Assembly: GCF_022539665.2 (NCBI RefSeq) | Contig: NC_081334.1 | Span: forward strand, 2,790,001-2,854,000 | Length of the DNA stretch: 64,000 nt | Direction of reading: 5' to 3' | Source of the DNA: Daphnia carinata | Lineage: Eukaryota; Arthropoda; Branchiopoda; Diplostraca; Daphniidae | Shown: positions 33,742-45,995 of the stretch, piece after piece | How positions within the stretch are numbered: position 1 is the stretch's first letter | How the letters are laid out: the number at the start of each line of letters is the position of its first letter | Notes under the pieces: generated by a model | Seen by the model: only the letters and a program-made list of their open reading frames with translations | The model's database searches: none | What the model was told of the DNA's origin: nothing | Position numbers and translations under genes: made by a program

Positions 33742-35418
33742 AGAGTTCTATGTAATAGAAGTTTGAACAAGAGTGATGACACACTGAGGCGGGTGCTGTT
33801 TTTGGGCCGATGGACGCGCTGCTGGACGGGGCGCGGTTCTATTTATTCGATCAAGCGTTCGAACCCTCGCCGGTGTTTGAATAAGATGGTCGATACGGTT
33901 AGAAATAAAAAATAAAAAAAAAGGGAATCGAAACATCTTTTGGTTTTGTTTGTTGTTTGTTCACTGCGGAAATGGAGCGGCCCCGATCGCAAGTGGATGT
34001 TGCAATTTTGATAGACGAGGTGATTTTGATTTGCATTTCTGCGTGAGTTGAAAGTGAACGCTCGTCATTTTCACGTGGCAGATGTTGTGCATACCTTTAA
34101 CTGTCTACCCCATCCGCTGGAAATCACGAAATGTGAACGATCATGCGCTCAACGTTGTCTATTCTGCCGTATACGAAAAAAAACAAAAACAATTGCCGTA
34201 GTTCTCGTTCGTGTCTGATCCCGCCTGAGCCTAGGACATAAAGCTTGCATATTGATTCATCGTGGCATTAAGGGCAGCTAAAACGGTACGCACCGATCGA
34301 ATCTCAGCCATTAACTCCACTACACAATTCATTTGGACTTTTGTTATTAATGTGTGCTTCGGCAAAGCCGACTGCAAAACTTGATCGACCTTTAGCTCAT
34401 TTCTGTAATCTCCCCAAAATGGCTTTGGCCGGATGGTATAACGTAGGCAAACGTGCCCCCGCCATGTTCAACTCCAATTCAGGATTGAGCTCATCAATCA
34501 ATTGGCATTCGCTCATCTGCATAAAATTCGAAGGGACAAATTGATAATTACACATACCACCGATGAAAGTCAACTACCATTTCTGATTGTCTTTGATTTA
34601 AAAAAAAAAAATGGACAGACGCGAATCGCATGAACGAACGCACGCTCTTGTCTCTACGATGATGTCGATTGAAATCAGCCGAAACAATCCACCGCAGGTC
34701 ACGACATCATCGATTTATTTATTTATTTTTTTTTTTTTGGCAACGTTCTTCATTTCTTTTATTTTCAATCTGCGATTCATATCGCTTGTGTGTCCCGAAG
34801 CAAAACTCGGGATGATTTAGCCTGGGAACTCGACGTATGCATCACGCAATTCGATAGTCTGAAACAATCACATCGCAACGTATGTCTCTCTCTTCTTCTA
34901 CAACGAAAACTTACATTTCTCATAGGCAAATAGAGTTTCTCAAATTTCAAATGCAAAACAGCACTTTGGGCTGCATGGATTTTGCATGCGACCATCGCAG
35001 GCGTCGCTATACTCAACTTGACTGTCGTTTTTCTTTTCTTTCTTTTTTTTTGTGTTTTGGCGTCGCTTCTTGAAAACAATCGATGTTTTTAATTAGCTGA
35101 CTTGTGCTGCTGACTGGGGGGTGTGGGGGGGTGGGTGGGTTGCATCTGCTCCCAGAATTCCTTCAAGACATTGAAGCGCAAAAAAAAAAAAAAAAAAAGA
35201 TCACGAAAGGGCACCCTCTTCCCGGAGACAACGCAGCACGTCATGGAGCCTTTCGGCATTTTGAGCACCAAACTGCGGGGAAGGAACACACACACACACA
35301 CAAACACACAAAATAGCGAGCAAGCGCACAGTTTTCCTTTTTCCCGTTCTTGTTGATATTAGTATTCTGACGGAAGTCGCGTCTTTTTTAGCCCACAGCG
35401 CAGAGTTAATGAACTCGA

Positions 35419-35419
<1 letters not shown>

Positions 35420-35449
<30 letters not shown>

Positions 35450-35485
35450 TGGCCCCCCCCTCCCTTTGCTTTTTTTTTTTTTTTT
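35420..35485. repeat. Poly(T)-poly(G)21-poly(C)-poly(T) block
   Basis: A T run, then 21 G (35428-35448), then AT, then a C run and another T run of about 15. The G and C runs are complementary and could form a hairpin. Confidence 0.8.
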
Positions 35486-38400
35486 GGCTCTCGTTATTGG
35501 GGCTGTGAAGACAATATGTTTTAGTTTGATGTACTTGTAAGTACACACACAAAAATGCAGCTATATGACTTATGAGTGTTGAACAAACAAAAGAAGTAAC
35601 GTGTGCCAATAAAAAGAGCTGCTCTCGTGTGTACCTCATAGGTGGCGCGTGTCACTCTGCGATAGAACTAATGACCTGCCAAGGCTGTTACGTATGGATG
35701 TGTTTCTTTGATTTTCACTTTACGTGGAGCTTTGCATTGCATTTTTAAATTCCCACTTGCCATAGGCTTACAAGCCCTTAACCTTCTGCCCAACATTTCC
35801 AAACGACGTTAAAACCTTTCGATCTCTACGTTCAGTAAAATGGAAAAACATTGAGTTACATAGCGAATTGATTAACAACTACCGTTCGACTAGCTCCATC
35901 TTTCACAATGAATTATGTGATGATAGGAAGTTGATCGTACCCCCCCCCCCCCACCGTTTATTAGATCATTGTCGAAACGAAACCTTTCAGCGAAATCGAA
36001 CGCGTTCAGGGCTACACGTACTACACGGTCCCTATGGGGCCCATAAACGGATGACTGGGACCCATTTTTCCAATATAACAAAGCAAAATGGACAGCTAGC
36101 CTCCGGGACAGGCCGTCCCTTTCTTTTTTTTCGATTGCGCGTGAGTTTAGTGAACGCGGGACGACATGGCTGGGTATAAATCAGTTCCCGGGACAAAGTT
36201 GCATAGATTTCTTCTTGTCGACAAGGTTTTCTTTTTTTTTTTTTTTTTTCTTTCTTTGTGTTATCGGCTGTTGCACATTTTGGGCTGATGCTCTATGTAT
36301 GTGTGTATATATAGCCTATAGGCATAAACGCTTCCATCGGCGGATGCCACTTGGTATGAACCTTGTGCGCAACGCGATCGATCGCGTTGGGCAAACGTCA
36401 AAGAAGTGGTGCCCCCCGTTGGTCGAAACCATATCTACTACGTAGACGAACAACTGACATCGGAAAAGAAGAGAAAGAAATACAACAGAAGCAAGCCAAT
36501 AAATCGCACGTGATATTCAAATTTGAAATTCCCGCAGAAACAAAAGGAAATTAAAAAAAAACAAAAACGGAATGGGGCATTTCCTTCTTACATCTTCGAG
36601 GTATTGATTTATTTAAAAAAAAAAAATTCACTCGTTAAATCTTGGAATAGCAAGTGCTACTGTTAACGAAATGTAAAATCAAGCGCTTTCGATCAGCATT
36701 TTAGAGAGTGTTTATACGACTTTCGGTTCTCGTTCCGCACGCTTGACAACAAGATCCTGGGAATTGTCCTCCCCTGTAAGGTGAGGCTCTTATCCAAAGG
36801 GGAATCGGATAATTAAAAGAAAACGCAAGAGAAAGAGAAAGAAAAAAGAAAAAAAAAAAAAGAGGACACACCGACAAGTAGGATTTTTGTAAAGCCCCTC
36901 TTTCGCTTCTTTTTTTTGTTTGATCCGCTGGAACACTCCAGTGGATAGAAGATGCCCTCCATTCATCTTTTTTTTCTTTTTCTTTTTTTTTCCGGTATGC
37001 ACGACGTAGAGCGCAGGACGCTCGAGAATAGAAGCAAAACATGAAGCGCACCGACGTCAAGATGGCGAGACAAATGCGCGTTGAATAATAAAAAGCCAAA
37101 AGAGTTCACACGCTATTTTATGAATGAAATGCCTATCACAAAGGAATGACGTTCCATGTTTCCTTTCTTGCCATCTTTCTTTTTGATTCTTACACTTCAT
37201 AAGCCAACGAGCGTCCCTTTGACCACGTCATTGTCAATCAACTGTTACATCCACAAAAGATCTATGATGATATACATCTCTATTCAATCCCCCCCCCCTA
37301 CCCCTGCTGCACGCTGCAAAGGATCTTCTTCCGGCTTCCGTTCAGAAAAGAAACGTACATTAAAAAAAAAAAAAAAAAAAAGAGAGAAAGTCAGCTGGAA
37401 TTGGTCCCATACTACGACTGGGGCTCTATTCGAAAAAGAAAAGTTAGGCTATAACGTATATAGGAAACGACGTGGAATAAGCATGCCTGGACATGTCTCC
37501 ATTATACACAGTTGGTTGGTGGTGAGGGGTGGGCGGCCAAAATAAATGGAAGAAATATAAAGGTAATCATTTATAGAGCTAACATTCATCTTGTCAAGTG
37601 GCATCGATGTGAGCGAGTACCTTAACTGGAAAAAAAAAATAAAGAATTCCATAACATGCAAAATTGAAGTGGTCTGTTATTTTTTCTTAGAATTTTTTGT
37701 TGTTGTGTTTGTTTTGTTTTGTTTTTTTGCAAGGGCGTTAAAAGAAAATGGGGTCAGTAGGTTGCAACGAGTTGTTTTTGTTTTTTTTTTTGTGCTGAAG
37801 AATAACTAGTTTGGTTTGTGTATACAACGCAGTTTTTACGAAGCGCTTTATCCGCAGCTCTTCAATCCATCAAAGCGGACGCTTTTTAAGAACAACAGGA
37901 ACGCGCCCAGCTGACCGACCGTCTTAATAGTTTCTTGCGCAACAGTAAGCACACAAAAAGATGTGACAAGATCTTATAAACAAAAACAAAGAGCGTCATT
38001 GACCACAGATGCGAATCGGATGAAAACAGAGGTTGTCTGGCTATCAAATCAAGCCCTGGGACGATTGGATGGCTTTTTAATGAAGTGCACGCACACACAA
38101 ACACACACACACATACACACAGGACGAGTATAAAGAGCAAGTGGCTCAAAACCAAAAGTGCCATTGTTCCAATAAGGCTAATGCGTTTGTTTTTGCGGCA
38201 GAATCAGCGATAAATGTGGACACTTTGCTGCACATCTCGAGTTAATAATGAGTAATCGACCCACGGCCGTCCTAATGATGGAGAGAGAAAACGATCGATT
38301 CTTAATCGAACATAAATTGGGGGTCGTGGGAGGTGCTAATAGGAAGACGTACAAGTGGCCTCGTTAAAATGAGTAGATACGTATAATAAATTACGATCGA

Positions 38401-40934
38401 AAATAAATCCGAGGTATTACGACGTTATTCTGTACTCTTTAAGAAAAACAACAGATCTCGCATGTGTTATCATTGATGCTGTCCGAGTTGCGTAAACTTC
38501 CCAAAGTTTTGTTTTTTTCGAACGGTGGGGGACTGCCGTGTTTCGAACGTTGTGTGTGTGTGTGCCACTTGAACACGAACGTGAGGCCATTCTGGTCGGT
38601 TATCGGGACCCGGCTAAAGGATCGTGATAAGAAAACTTGTGTGTGGGGAGGAGGGCAAGGTTGGCAACTGCCGATAAAATGGCCACAAAAGAACAGCAAG
38701 AGTCGACCAGCTTTCGTGTAACAACAGAAAAAAACAAAATACGATCGCAAAAGAAATGCAAAAAGAGATGGCTAAGTAAGAGGACCCCAACAACCCTGAA
38801 AAAGTGTGTGGGAGGAGGGCGAGAGTCAGAATTTGCATTGATCCCCTACTGAACAACAAACAAACAAGAAAGAGGTTAAAAGATAACAATACCAAATGGC
38901 GACGGTCCGATTGGCGTCCAAAGGCAGTTGAGTTATTCACGCAGTTCTTATTCGAGTCACGCTTTTATCACGCTCTAAGTGCCACTAGCAAATTGATGCC
39001 CCACACAGCAGCGACGCAACACCAACTATCCAAAACTTCGTCTGCAAACGTACATACTTCGACACCACTTCCATTCGTGCATTCATTAACATTCGTTCGC
39101 ACACAGAACGTAAAAAAATAGATTTAAATGCAAAAAAAAAAAAATAATAACAAATAAAGTTGCAATCAGAATTTAATACAATAAACGCAATTTTATTTTC
39201 TTACCATAATTTTCGTGCGTCATTTCTATTAAACTTGGCGACGTCATACCAACGTTTGTTCTAGGCCTTCAGGCAATACAGCTGATGTCTACATTACCCC
39301 TTCCTCTCCTTTGGAAATTGATGTTCTTTCTTTTGTTTCTGGCGTCAGGGTCAGTCTAGTTCGCGCGGTTGGATGAGAGCGCGCCTTCGACCTCGCTCGC
39401 CATCGAACCTGTACGAATCATTGCATGAATTTGCTTCACGTGTTCCGTTCGTTTCATCGATCTGTATCTGACTCAATCTAGTTGAATCTGTTTGCATCCG
39501 TTTGTGTGTGACTTACCCGTTATATTGTCCATCGTTTGAGTGTTAAACAAATTGAGAATAAGCAGAAATTGAAAATATTTTGAGCCGTATTCTCTGCTGA
39601 TCGTCCATCTTGTAAATTGCTGTTTTATGAGAACGCAAGACGATGGAAGTCAATCGCATTTGCAAGTTTTGGGCGTTGCATGTGGGATATTCTACGAAAT
39701 GTAAGTTGTTGTTTTTTTTCTCAACTAAAGAAAAGAGGGACTGTGTCCCAAATGGAGAGAGCGTTGTTTGAGATTTGTTCAAAGATTTCGAACTATCGTG
39801 AATGGGCTGACATGTGGACTCTCCCTGAATTGGGAGAAAAAAGGGGACGTGAAAATTCAATTCAGAAAGACTTTGATTTGATTGAAAAAAAAAAAAAAGA
39901 AGGGCTGAGAGGCTGACAATCGACCGTTGTCCCAAACTTGTTCATCTCATTTCCTATTTTTATAGAAACTGCAACTGCAAATTGAATCACATTTGTACAA
40001 ACAAAATGGCTGCTTGCCAACAAAGTGAAAAGCTTTCGCTTGTCAACGAAAAACAAAAAAAAATCTTGTGATTTACCTAGTGGAACAAGAGAGAAAAAAC
40101 TTGAATCGATTACTATAGCTGACGTTTACGCAATGTAACGTTGTGCAACTTAAGAAGGACGTAAGAAATGATTGCTGATATCGTTGCTAACAGAAATTGG
40201 GCGAGTGGATTCCGGGAACAGCGTGCCAAGTGCAGGAACACACTTGAGTTTTTTTGTTTTTTTTTCGATCGTGGCTATTGATATCTATGTTGGTCACACC
40301 CATTTTCAGCTTTCGTCATCAGCCATATAGATTTGTCATTTGATAGGATTTTTTTTTCAATCGAATAAAGAAGAAGAAGAAGAAAAAAAAAAGGCGTAGG
40401 CGAAGCTTGAAGAGGCTTTGTGGAACTCCATTCTTTCTGTCCAGTCACAAATGGAGGTTCCTTTCATGGAAGAAACAGACTTTAGATGATGCCACCTTCG
40501 CTGCTAGATGACCGCATCTCCAGAAGCCGATTTTTTTTTTCTTTTTCGGGTGCCAACTTCTCCTTTTGTGTGTCGACTGCCAAGTCCAACTCATTTTTGT
40601 CCGTCTCGTAAAAATGGAGTCAGGTTTTTGCTGGACCCCTCGTAAACAGAGAGTTCGCCTCCGTGTAGAAAGAACACAAAAGCCTTTGGTTTACGACACA
40701 TTTGTAATCAACTTTTGATACATTTCATTCCTTCTGGCCGTCTCCTACGACCTATCCAAAATCATAAAAAAGGTTCATGTCCATCGGCTATTTTTTTTTT
40801 TATATGCCTTCGTTGATTTTCGATCGGGTCCATCGATTACGATGTAAAAAAAAAAAAAAAAAAAAAGACGAACTCTATTTAGCCTATTAGTGATTATTCC
40901 TAACTGTTTTTTTTTTATTTCCTTTATTCTTCAG

Positions 40935-41064
40935 AGTTAGATAACTGTGCAAAGTTATATAACCTGCTCTTTTTTATTTTCTTGTCTGTTGCCAAATAGA
41001 TTCTTGGCTGGCCGCTTCCACTCTCTTCTTCCAGAAGGAACCACGACAAAGAGCAAATTGAAAA
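40935..41064 (+). promoter_or_regulatory. Ih: Inferred last 5'UTR exon segment of HCN
   Basis: Begins after a strong 3' splice site (TTCAG at 40930-40934) and runs to the ATG. An in-frame TGA lies two codons before the ATG, and the start context (AAAATGG) is good. Confidence 0.5.
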
Positions 41065-42536
41065 ATGGCTGAAAATGTGGAACCAGGAAAGTCTATTGGC
41101 CTCGCGGGCATGGCGGCCAACACGTTGAATCCGATCAATCACAGCAGCGCTGCCCGTCCGTCTCATTTGCCATCGGTGGCGGAAGGATCGCCACGAGTGA
41201 CATCGCCAGGTGTGAAAGCATCGTCGACTGCATTGCCCGTCTCGGCGTCTTGCACTTCCACGTCGGGCCCCTCCTCCTCTTCGCTGCCGACGTCTAGCGG
41301 AGCTGGTGTTAGCGTCGCACCTAGCGGCGGGATTGGAACTAACTCCTCCTCCTTCTCCTCTGCCACGGCGAATTCATCGAGTGCGGGCTCGAATCAGCCG
41401 CAGCTTTCAGTTGCCGTGTCGACTTCTAAAGGCGTAGGCGCTGCTTCTTTTGCTGAAACGAGCCGACCATCCGCCGGATCGCCATCGGTCGTGTCCACTC
41501 ATGCGATTGCGGCCCCGCTCAGACAGCACCACCAGTCGCATCCGACCTCTTCTCCGCCGTCCTATTCTTGGGTGCAGAGTCATCAGCCGCCGCGTCCGTC
41601 TGTCAGCGCTGCCGGATTGTCTTATCCGCTGGACGAGCCGGATCAGTCGATCGAAGGCGCCGGTTACAACTGGTCGGCCAGAAATCAAGCGACCTGGAGC
41701 GGTCCAGTCCCTCTCTTAGTGCGTCGTGTCAGCACCAGCGGAGGCAACGGCGCCGGATGCGCACGTTACGGCAGCCTCAACCGGCGCAGTCACAACCGCA
41801 GCAGCCAATTGCACCAACAGCAGCCGTCGAGTAGTTTGCGCTTGGTCAACGGCGGACTGGCAGGCGGCGCCGCCAACAACGGCTACCCGTCGTCGGAAGA
41901 GGAGCTGAGGAGTCCGCGTCATCGACGTCTCTACCAACAGCAGCAGCCGCTGCTCGGCAACGGCCTCAACGGCCGCAGCGATGATTTGGCCAACGCCTAT
42001 TACGCCGGATCGGGTAGTTGCGGAGGCGTATCGGGTGGCTATTCTTACGGAGGCGGTGGAGGCGGCGGCGGCGGCGGCATCGGAACGTGCTGCTCCGATT
42101 CGCTAGTGACGGCGCTCGAGGACGAAGCGTCTACGTCGTCGTTCGTGCCGGATTACCTGGTGGCTGGCGCCGACGACATGAATTTTATCAACAATAAAGA
42201 GATGAGTGCCAGTGGCGGTGTGGCCGGATGCGGGAGCACGGCCGGCAGCTTCGTGGCCGGTGGCGGACGAGTCCACTTTAGCAACAGTGCGGCCGGAGGA
42301 GACGACGTCAGCCTTTATGGGACGCCGAAGGAGGAAGCCGGACCGGGTCCGGGCCCGGCCAACATGGGCGGCGAGCCGAAACCATCCTTCATCCGCAACC
42401 AGCTTCAAGCCCTCTTCCAGCCGACGGACAACAAGCTGGCCATGAAACTCTTTGGCAGTAAAAAGGCCCTCATGAAGGAGCGCATTCGACAAAAGGCCGC
42501 AGGACACTGGATTATCCACCCGTGCTCCAATTTCCG
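41065..42536 (+). CDS. Ih: HCN exon 1: N-terminus and HCN domain
   Basis: Codons 1-490 plus two bases. Residues 1-430 are low complexity: Ser/Ala/Pro-rich (about 20-180), Gln/His stretches, and a run of ten glycines near 332-341. This part is expected to be cytoplasmic and disordered and is poorly conserved in the family. From [12 protein letters not shown] (about 437) to [11 protein letters not shown] it matches the conserved HCN domain that packs against the voltage sensor. The exon ends CCG|GTAAAA. Large frames on - and in other + frames are shadows. Confidence 0.93.
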
Positions 42537-44805
42537 GTAAAAACCCATCTCCATTTGACTCCTTTTCTTTTTATTTTTCGTCTTTTGAAGCGCAAAAAGG
42601 GCCTTTGGTTTGTCAATGATTCACCATCTTATTTCATTATGAATAAGGTGAGGGAGGGGGGGGGGGGGCTTTGCGTGCGTGATTTAAGCGTGGGAGAGCG
42701 CTGGATGTGTTGCGCGACATGCGACAGATCAGATTTTTCTGCGGGCCCGTCCGTTACGGCGATGCAGAGCAAAAGCACGGTCATTAGGTATTGATGTGAC
42801 GCGGGGTTTCGGCAGTCATATGTGAGATGGGCATTTCGGTGAACACACACAGTCCCGCTCCCTGGTTGGAGGAAAAAGAAAAGGGCGGCTATATCACGAC
42901 ACAAATGTGTGGGGACAGCGTAATCGATAAAAATGAAATGTCGGCTACCGCACTGCCGTTATTTCGCTTTGCTCTTTTGTTGTTGTTGTTGTTGTAGTAA
43001 TATTTAGAGTTGATCGACGTCCGAGCGAGTATACGAATGGAATAAGTAAACGGGAAGCGGTTGGCGTGACCAATGAATAGGCAAATCAACTAATCTGCGT
43101 TGCTTCGCGTTTAGCGTTTAAGGCTAAAAAATGGAAAATTTGGTTAGTGAAAGGCGATAATTCGCCACATTGTGTTCCAGTTGTACCGCCTGGCTGAAAA
43201 GTTCCGCTACGTTTCTTTTTGAAAATTTCAAAAACGTGTCTGCAGTGTCGGGTGGCTCGAGGTGCGTCTTGGGTTACGTGAAAAAAAAAAAAAAAAAATC
43301 AAGGGAGTGATTGTCTTCACGGGGCGAGGACACAAGATGATGAAACGTGATCTCGACTTCACGCTGCATGGCAGGTCTCGAGATGAACGAATGCGTTGTG
43401 TGCGTGTGTTGCCAGTTATTTTTTTATTTTTTATTTTTTTTAAAAGGACAGGGCCTTCGGTCGTGATTGAAAGTTCGCTAGGTACCGAAAAGATACACGC
43501 AGAGATGGTCATCGGCGTCTCTTTTAAACGAAAAAATTTAATGACACCCGCTAAAGGAAATTGTATTTTGTTTCGATACAAGCATTTTGATACTTCATTG
43601 AAAGGAAGCCGTTCTTTAAATGACGGATGTTCTCTCTCTTTTTTTTTTTTTTTTTTTTTCTTTCTACTTTGTGTTTGTATACAAGACGACACGGGCCGAC
43701 TGGAATGAAACGTTCCGTCGTGTGCGGATGGGGTCCCACTATCAAAAGCAGTCAATAAGAAAAGGATGTTGCTTTATAGGTGTGTGTGGGTGTATAGGAA
43801 AACAACAACGTGTGATGATTCGGCCCGTACATTTCTGATGGTGCAACACACGAAAATAAAGAATTTCACCGACAAAAAAAGAAATGCAGTACAGCGTCGA
43901 TTTCAAACGAAAATAGCTTGGTCGTGAAATTCTTTCTCGATCGTTTTTTTTTTTTTTTTTTTTTTTGGGGGTGGGGTGTTGCAAATAAAAACGACGCCAC
44001 AAACCGTTGGGAAAATGTTGCGTCAGTCGCGAAGGGTGCAGCCGCAGGCAATGTTATACAATCGCCTCTCTTTTTCTTTTTCTTTTTTTTTTTTTGCTGT
44101 CGAGGTTTCCTATTCAACTTCGATCTATAAACATCAGAAGTGTACGTGAAACATTCCCCGACACACGTACTAACTTCCAGAGGCGGGGGGAGGGGAACTG
44201 TCTGGATAGCAATAGCACATCGAGAGTCTATTTTCGTGTACGAGTTTGATGTAGTTGTTGGGCTATCCTGGTTTTTACTTTGTTTACGCAGCGCCATCCT
44301 CGCCATCATCGGTGTAACTTTTTCTACTGTTACATTTTGTTTTGTTTTGTTTTGTTTTTTTTTGGTTCAATTCCGCACCTACACGGCGTTGCCGGACGTG
44401 AATAAAACACAAAGCAAAATAGGAGATGACTTTTATGATTGCCATCCCCCTTGACCCCGTTATCCTCTTTTATCAATTTGGGTTACGCACACACGCGCGT
44501 ACACACTTTACCTCTAGAACAGTAAATATAACTCTTTGATGCGGGCGCATCTCTTTTGTTTTACGTGCACTCAAAGAAGAAGCGGAGACGGGGAAAAAAA
44601 AAAAAAAAAATCGTAAATAATTCCATCGTAGTGAAAGGATTTGAAGGCACTCTGATGGATCTTGTACTGCAATTTTTTTTATGCGAATGTGACAACCACA
44701 AGGGAATAGGAGGAGGTGGGTTTTAGCCAACCGTACATGTAAAGCGTTTACAATCAATATTTTCGTTGATGACATAAATAATGTTTAAAAAAGGGAAAGA
44801 AAAAC

Positions 44806-44836
<31 letters not shown>

Positions 44837-45959
44837 CTTCCGGAAAGGGGACTGACAAAGTCCGCGCTCGCCAAAAATAATCCGCTTTTCAAATGCAATA
44901 ACAAATTGTTTTTGAAATCTTTGAATAAAAATAAACAAATCAAGAAAGCCTTTTTTTTTTTTTTTTTTTTTTTTTTTATCCTATTTTGCTCTATGCTTTC
45001 ACGGAAGAAAAGAGCAAACTCCGGAAGGAACTATCCGATGTGAATGACACAATATCCCCCCCCCCCTCCTGCTTTTTCCTCCGGCTGGGATCGTAAATAT
45101 GTCGTACAATTCCATCGCTCCCCGCCCTTCTAATATCCTCAAAACTTTTGCCAACGTTTTTTTTTTTTTTTTTTTTTTTTATTATAAAGAGACCGTCTGC
45201 GATATGGAAGAATGCCCGCAGTTCAGCTCTTCCCTTTTTCATTTTTTTTCTTTTTCTCCTACGAAAAACAGTTGCCTCAGCTTTTCGATAGAGGTGGGCG
45301 GTTACAAAAATGGCGGCAAAAAAAAAAAAAAAAAAAAAAAAAACGAAGACGGTTGATGGTGACCGGATTAGATTGGCATTTTCTGATTTAAAAACGAAAA
45401 AAAAAAAAAAAAGAGGAAGGAAATAGCGGAGGGAAGCCGGAATGAGATATATAGGATATTTAGTCAGCAATCTATTATGTAACGAATCTGAACTTCGGTT
45501 GCCCATAGCAACCAAGTCTTTTATTTATTTGTTATTTTTTTTTCTTTTTTTTTCGAAGCAATTCATCAGTAAAAAAAAAAAAGAAAGGCATTCCGGATAT
45601 AGAGTTCCGCGTAACACTTTTTTTTTCTTATTTTTTGCGCTTGTCGAGCGCAAATAAATGTGTTCTAATTTATGCCGATGGAGATAAAGCAAAAACGATT
45701 GACACAGCCTTTTCTTTTTCTTCTTTCTCTTATTGCCCTGGTAGATTGAAAAGATTTTGGATACACCACGGGGGTGGGGGTGGGGGGGTAGCAAAGTAGT
45801 TCGCTTGATACCGACGGAAATGGAAACAGGGATTTTCATATCGGCCAAGAGTCGCCAAGTTGATCGTTTGTCAGTGGCCGTCTCTTTTCCTTCTCCCGCC
45901 CTATCGCTATTTGTCTACATCTTATTGATATACGTTTTGAACCTCAATCAGGACTTTTT

Positions 45960-45995
<36 letters not shown>

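Larger units (their letters stand above)
19241..40934 (+). other. Gene desert rich in simple repeats; probably HCN upstream or 5' intron
   Basis: Over 21 kb with no coding exon I can support. It is filled with homopolymers of all four bases (often 10-20, one of 55), (CA)n, (GT)n, (AT)n and (AG)n tracts between unique stretches. Short open frames here are Phe-, Lys-, Pro- or Gly-rich products of these runs. The right boundary is a strong 3' splice site: a 'cctaactg' branch-point-like word, a T-rich tract and TTCAG ending at 40934, followed by 130 nt to the HCN start codon. I infer that at least the right part is an intron in the HCN 5'UTR, with the promoter somewhere to the left. Confidence 0.5.

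Noticed and set aside
19400-40900. Dozens of Phe-, Lys-, Gly- or Pro-rich frames of 60-130 codons
   Set aside because: They arise from homopolymers and dinucleotide repeats and have no motif or splice support.
41407-42519. Several 70-138-codon frames on both strands inside HCN exon 1
   Set aside because: Shadows of the GC-rich coding exon. The HCN frame is the only one that continues into recognised domains.
43866-44309. 147-codon and similar frames inside HCN intron 1
   Set aside because: They span A/T runs and carry Lys or Phe runs, with no similarity to HCN alternative exons and no frame-compatible splice sites.
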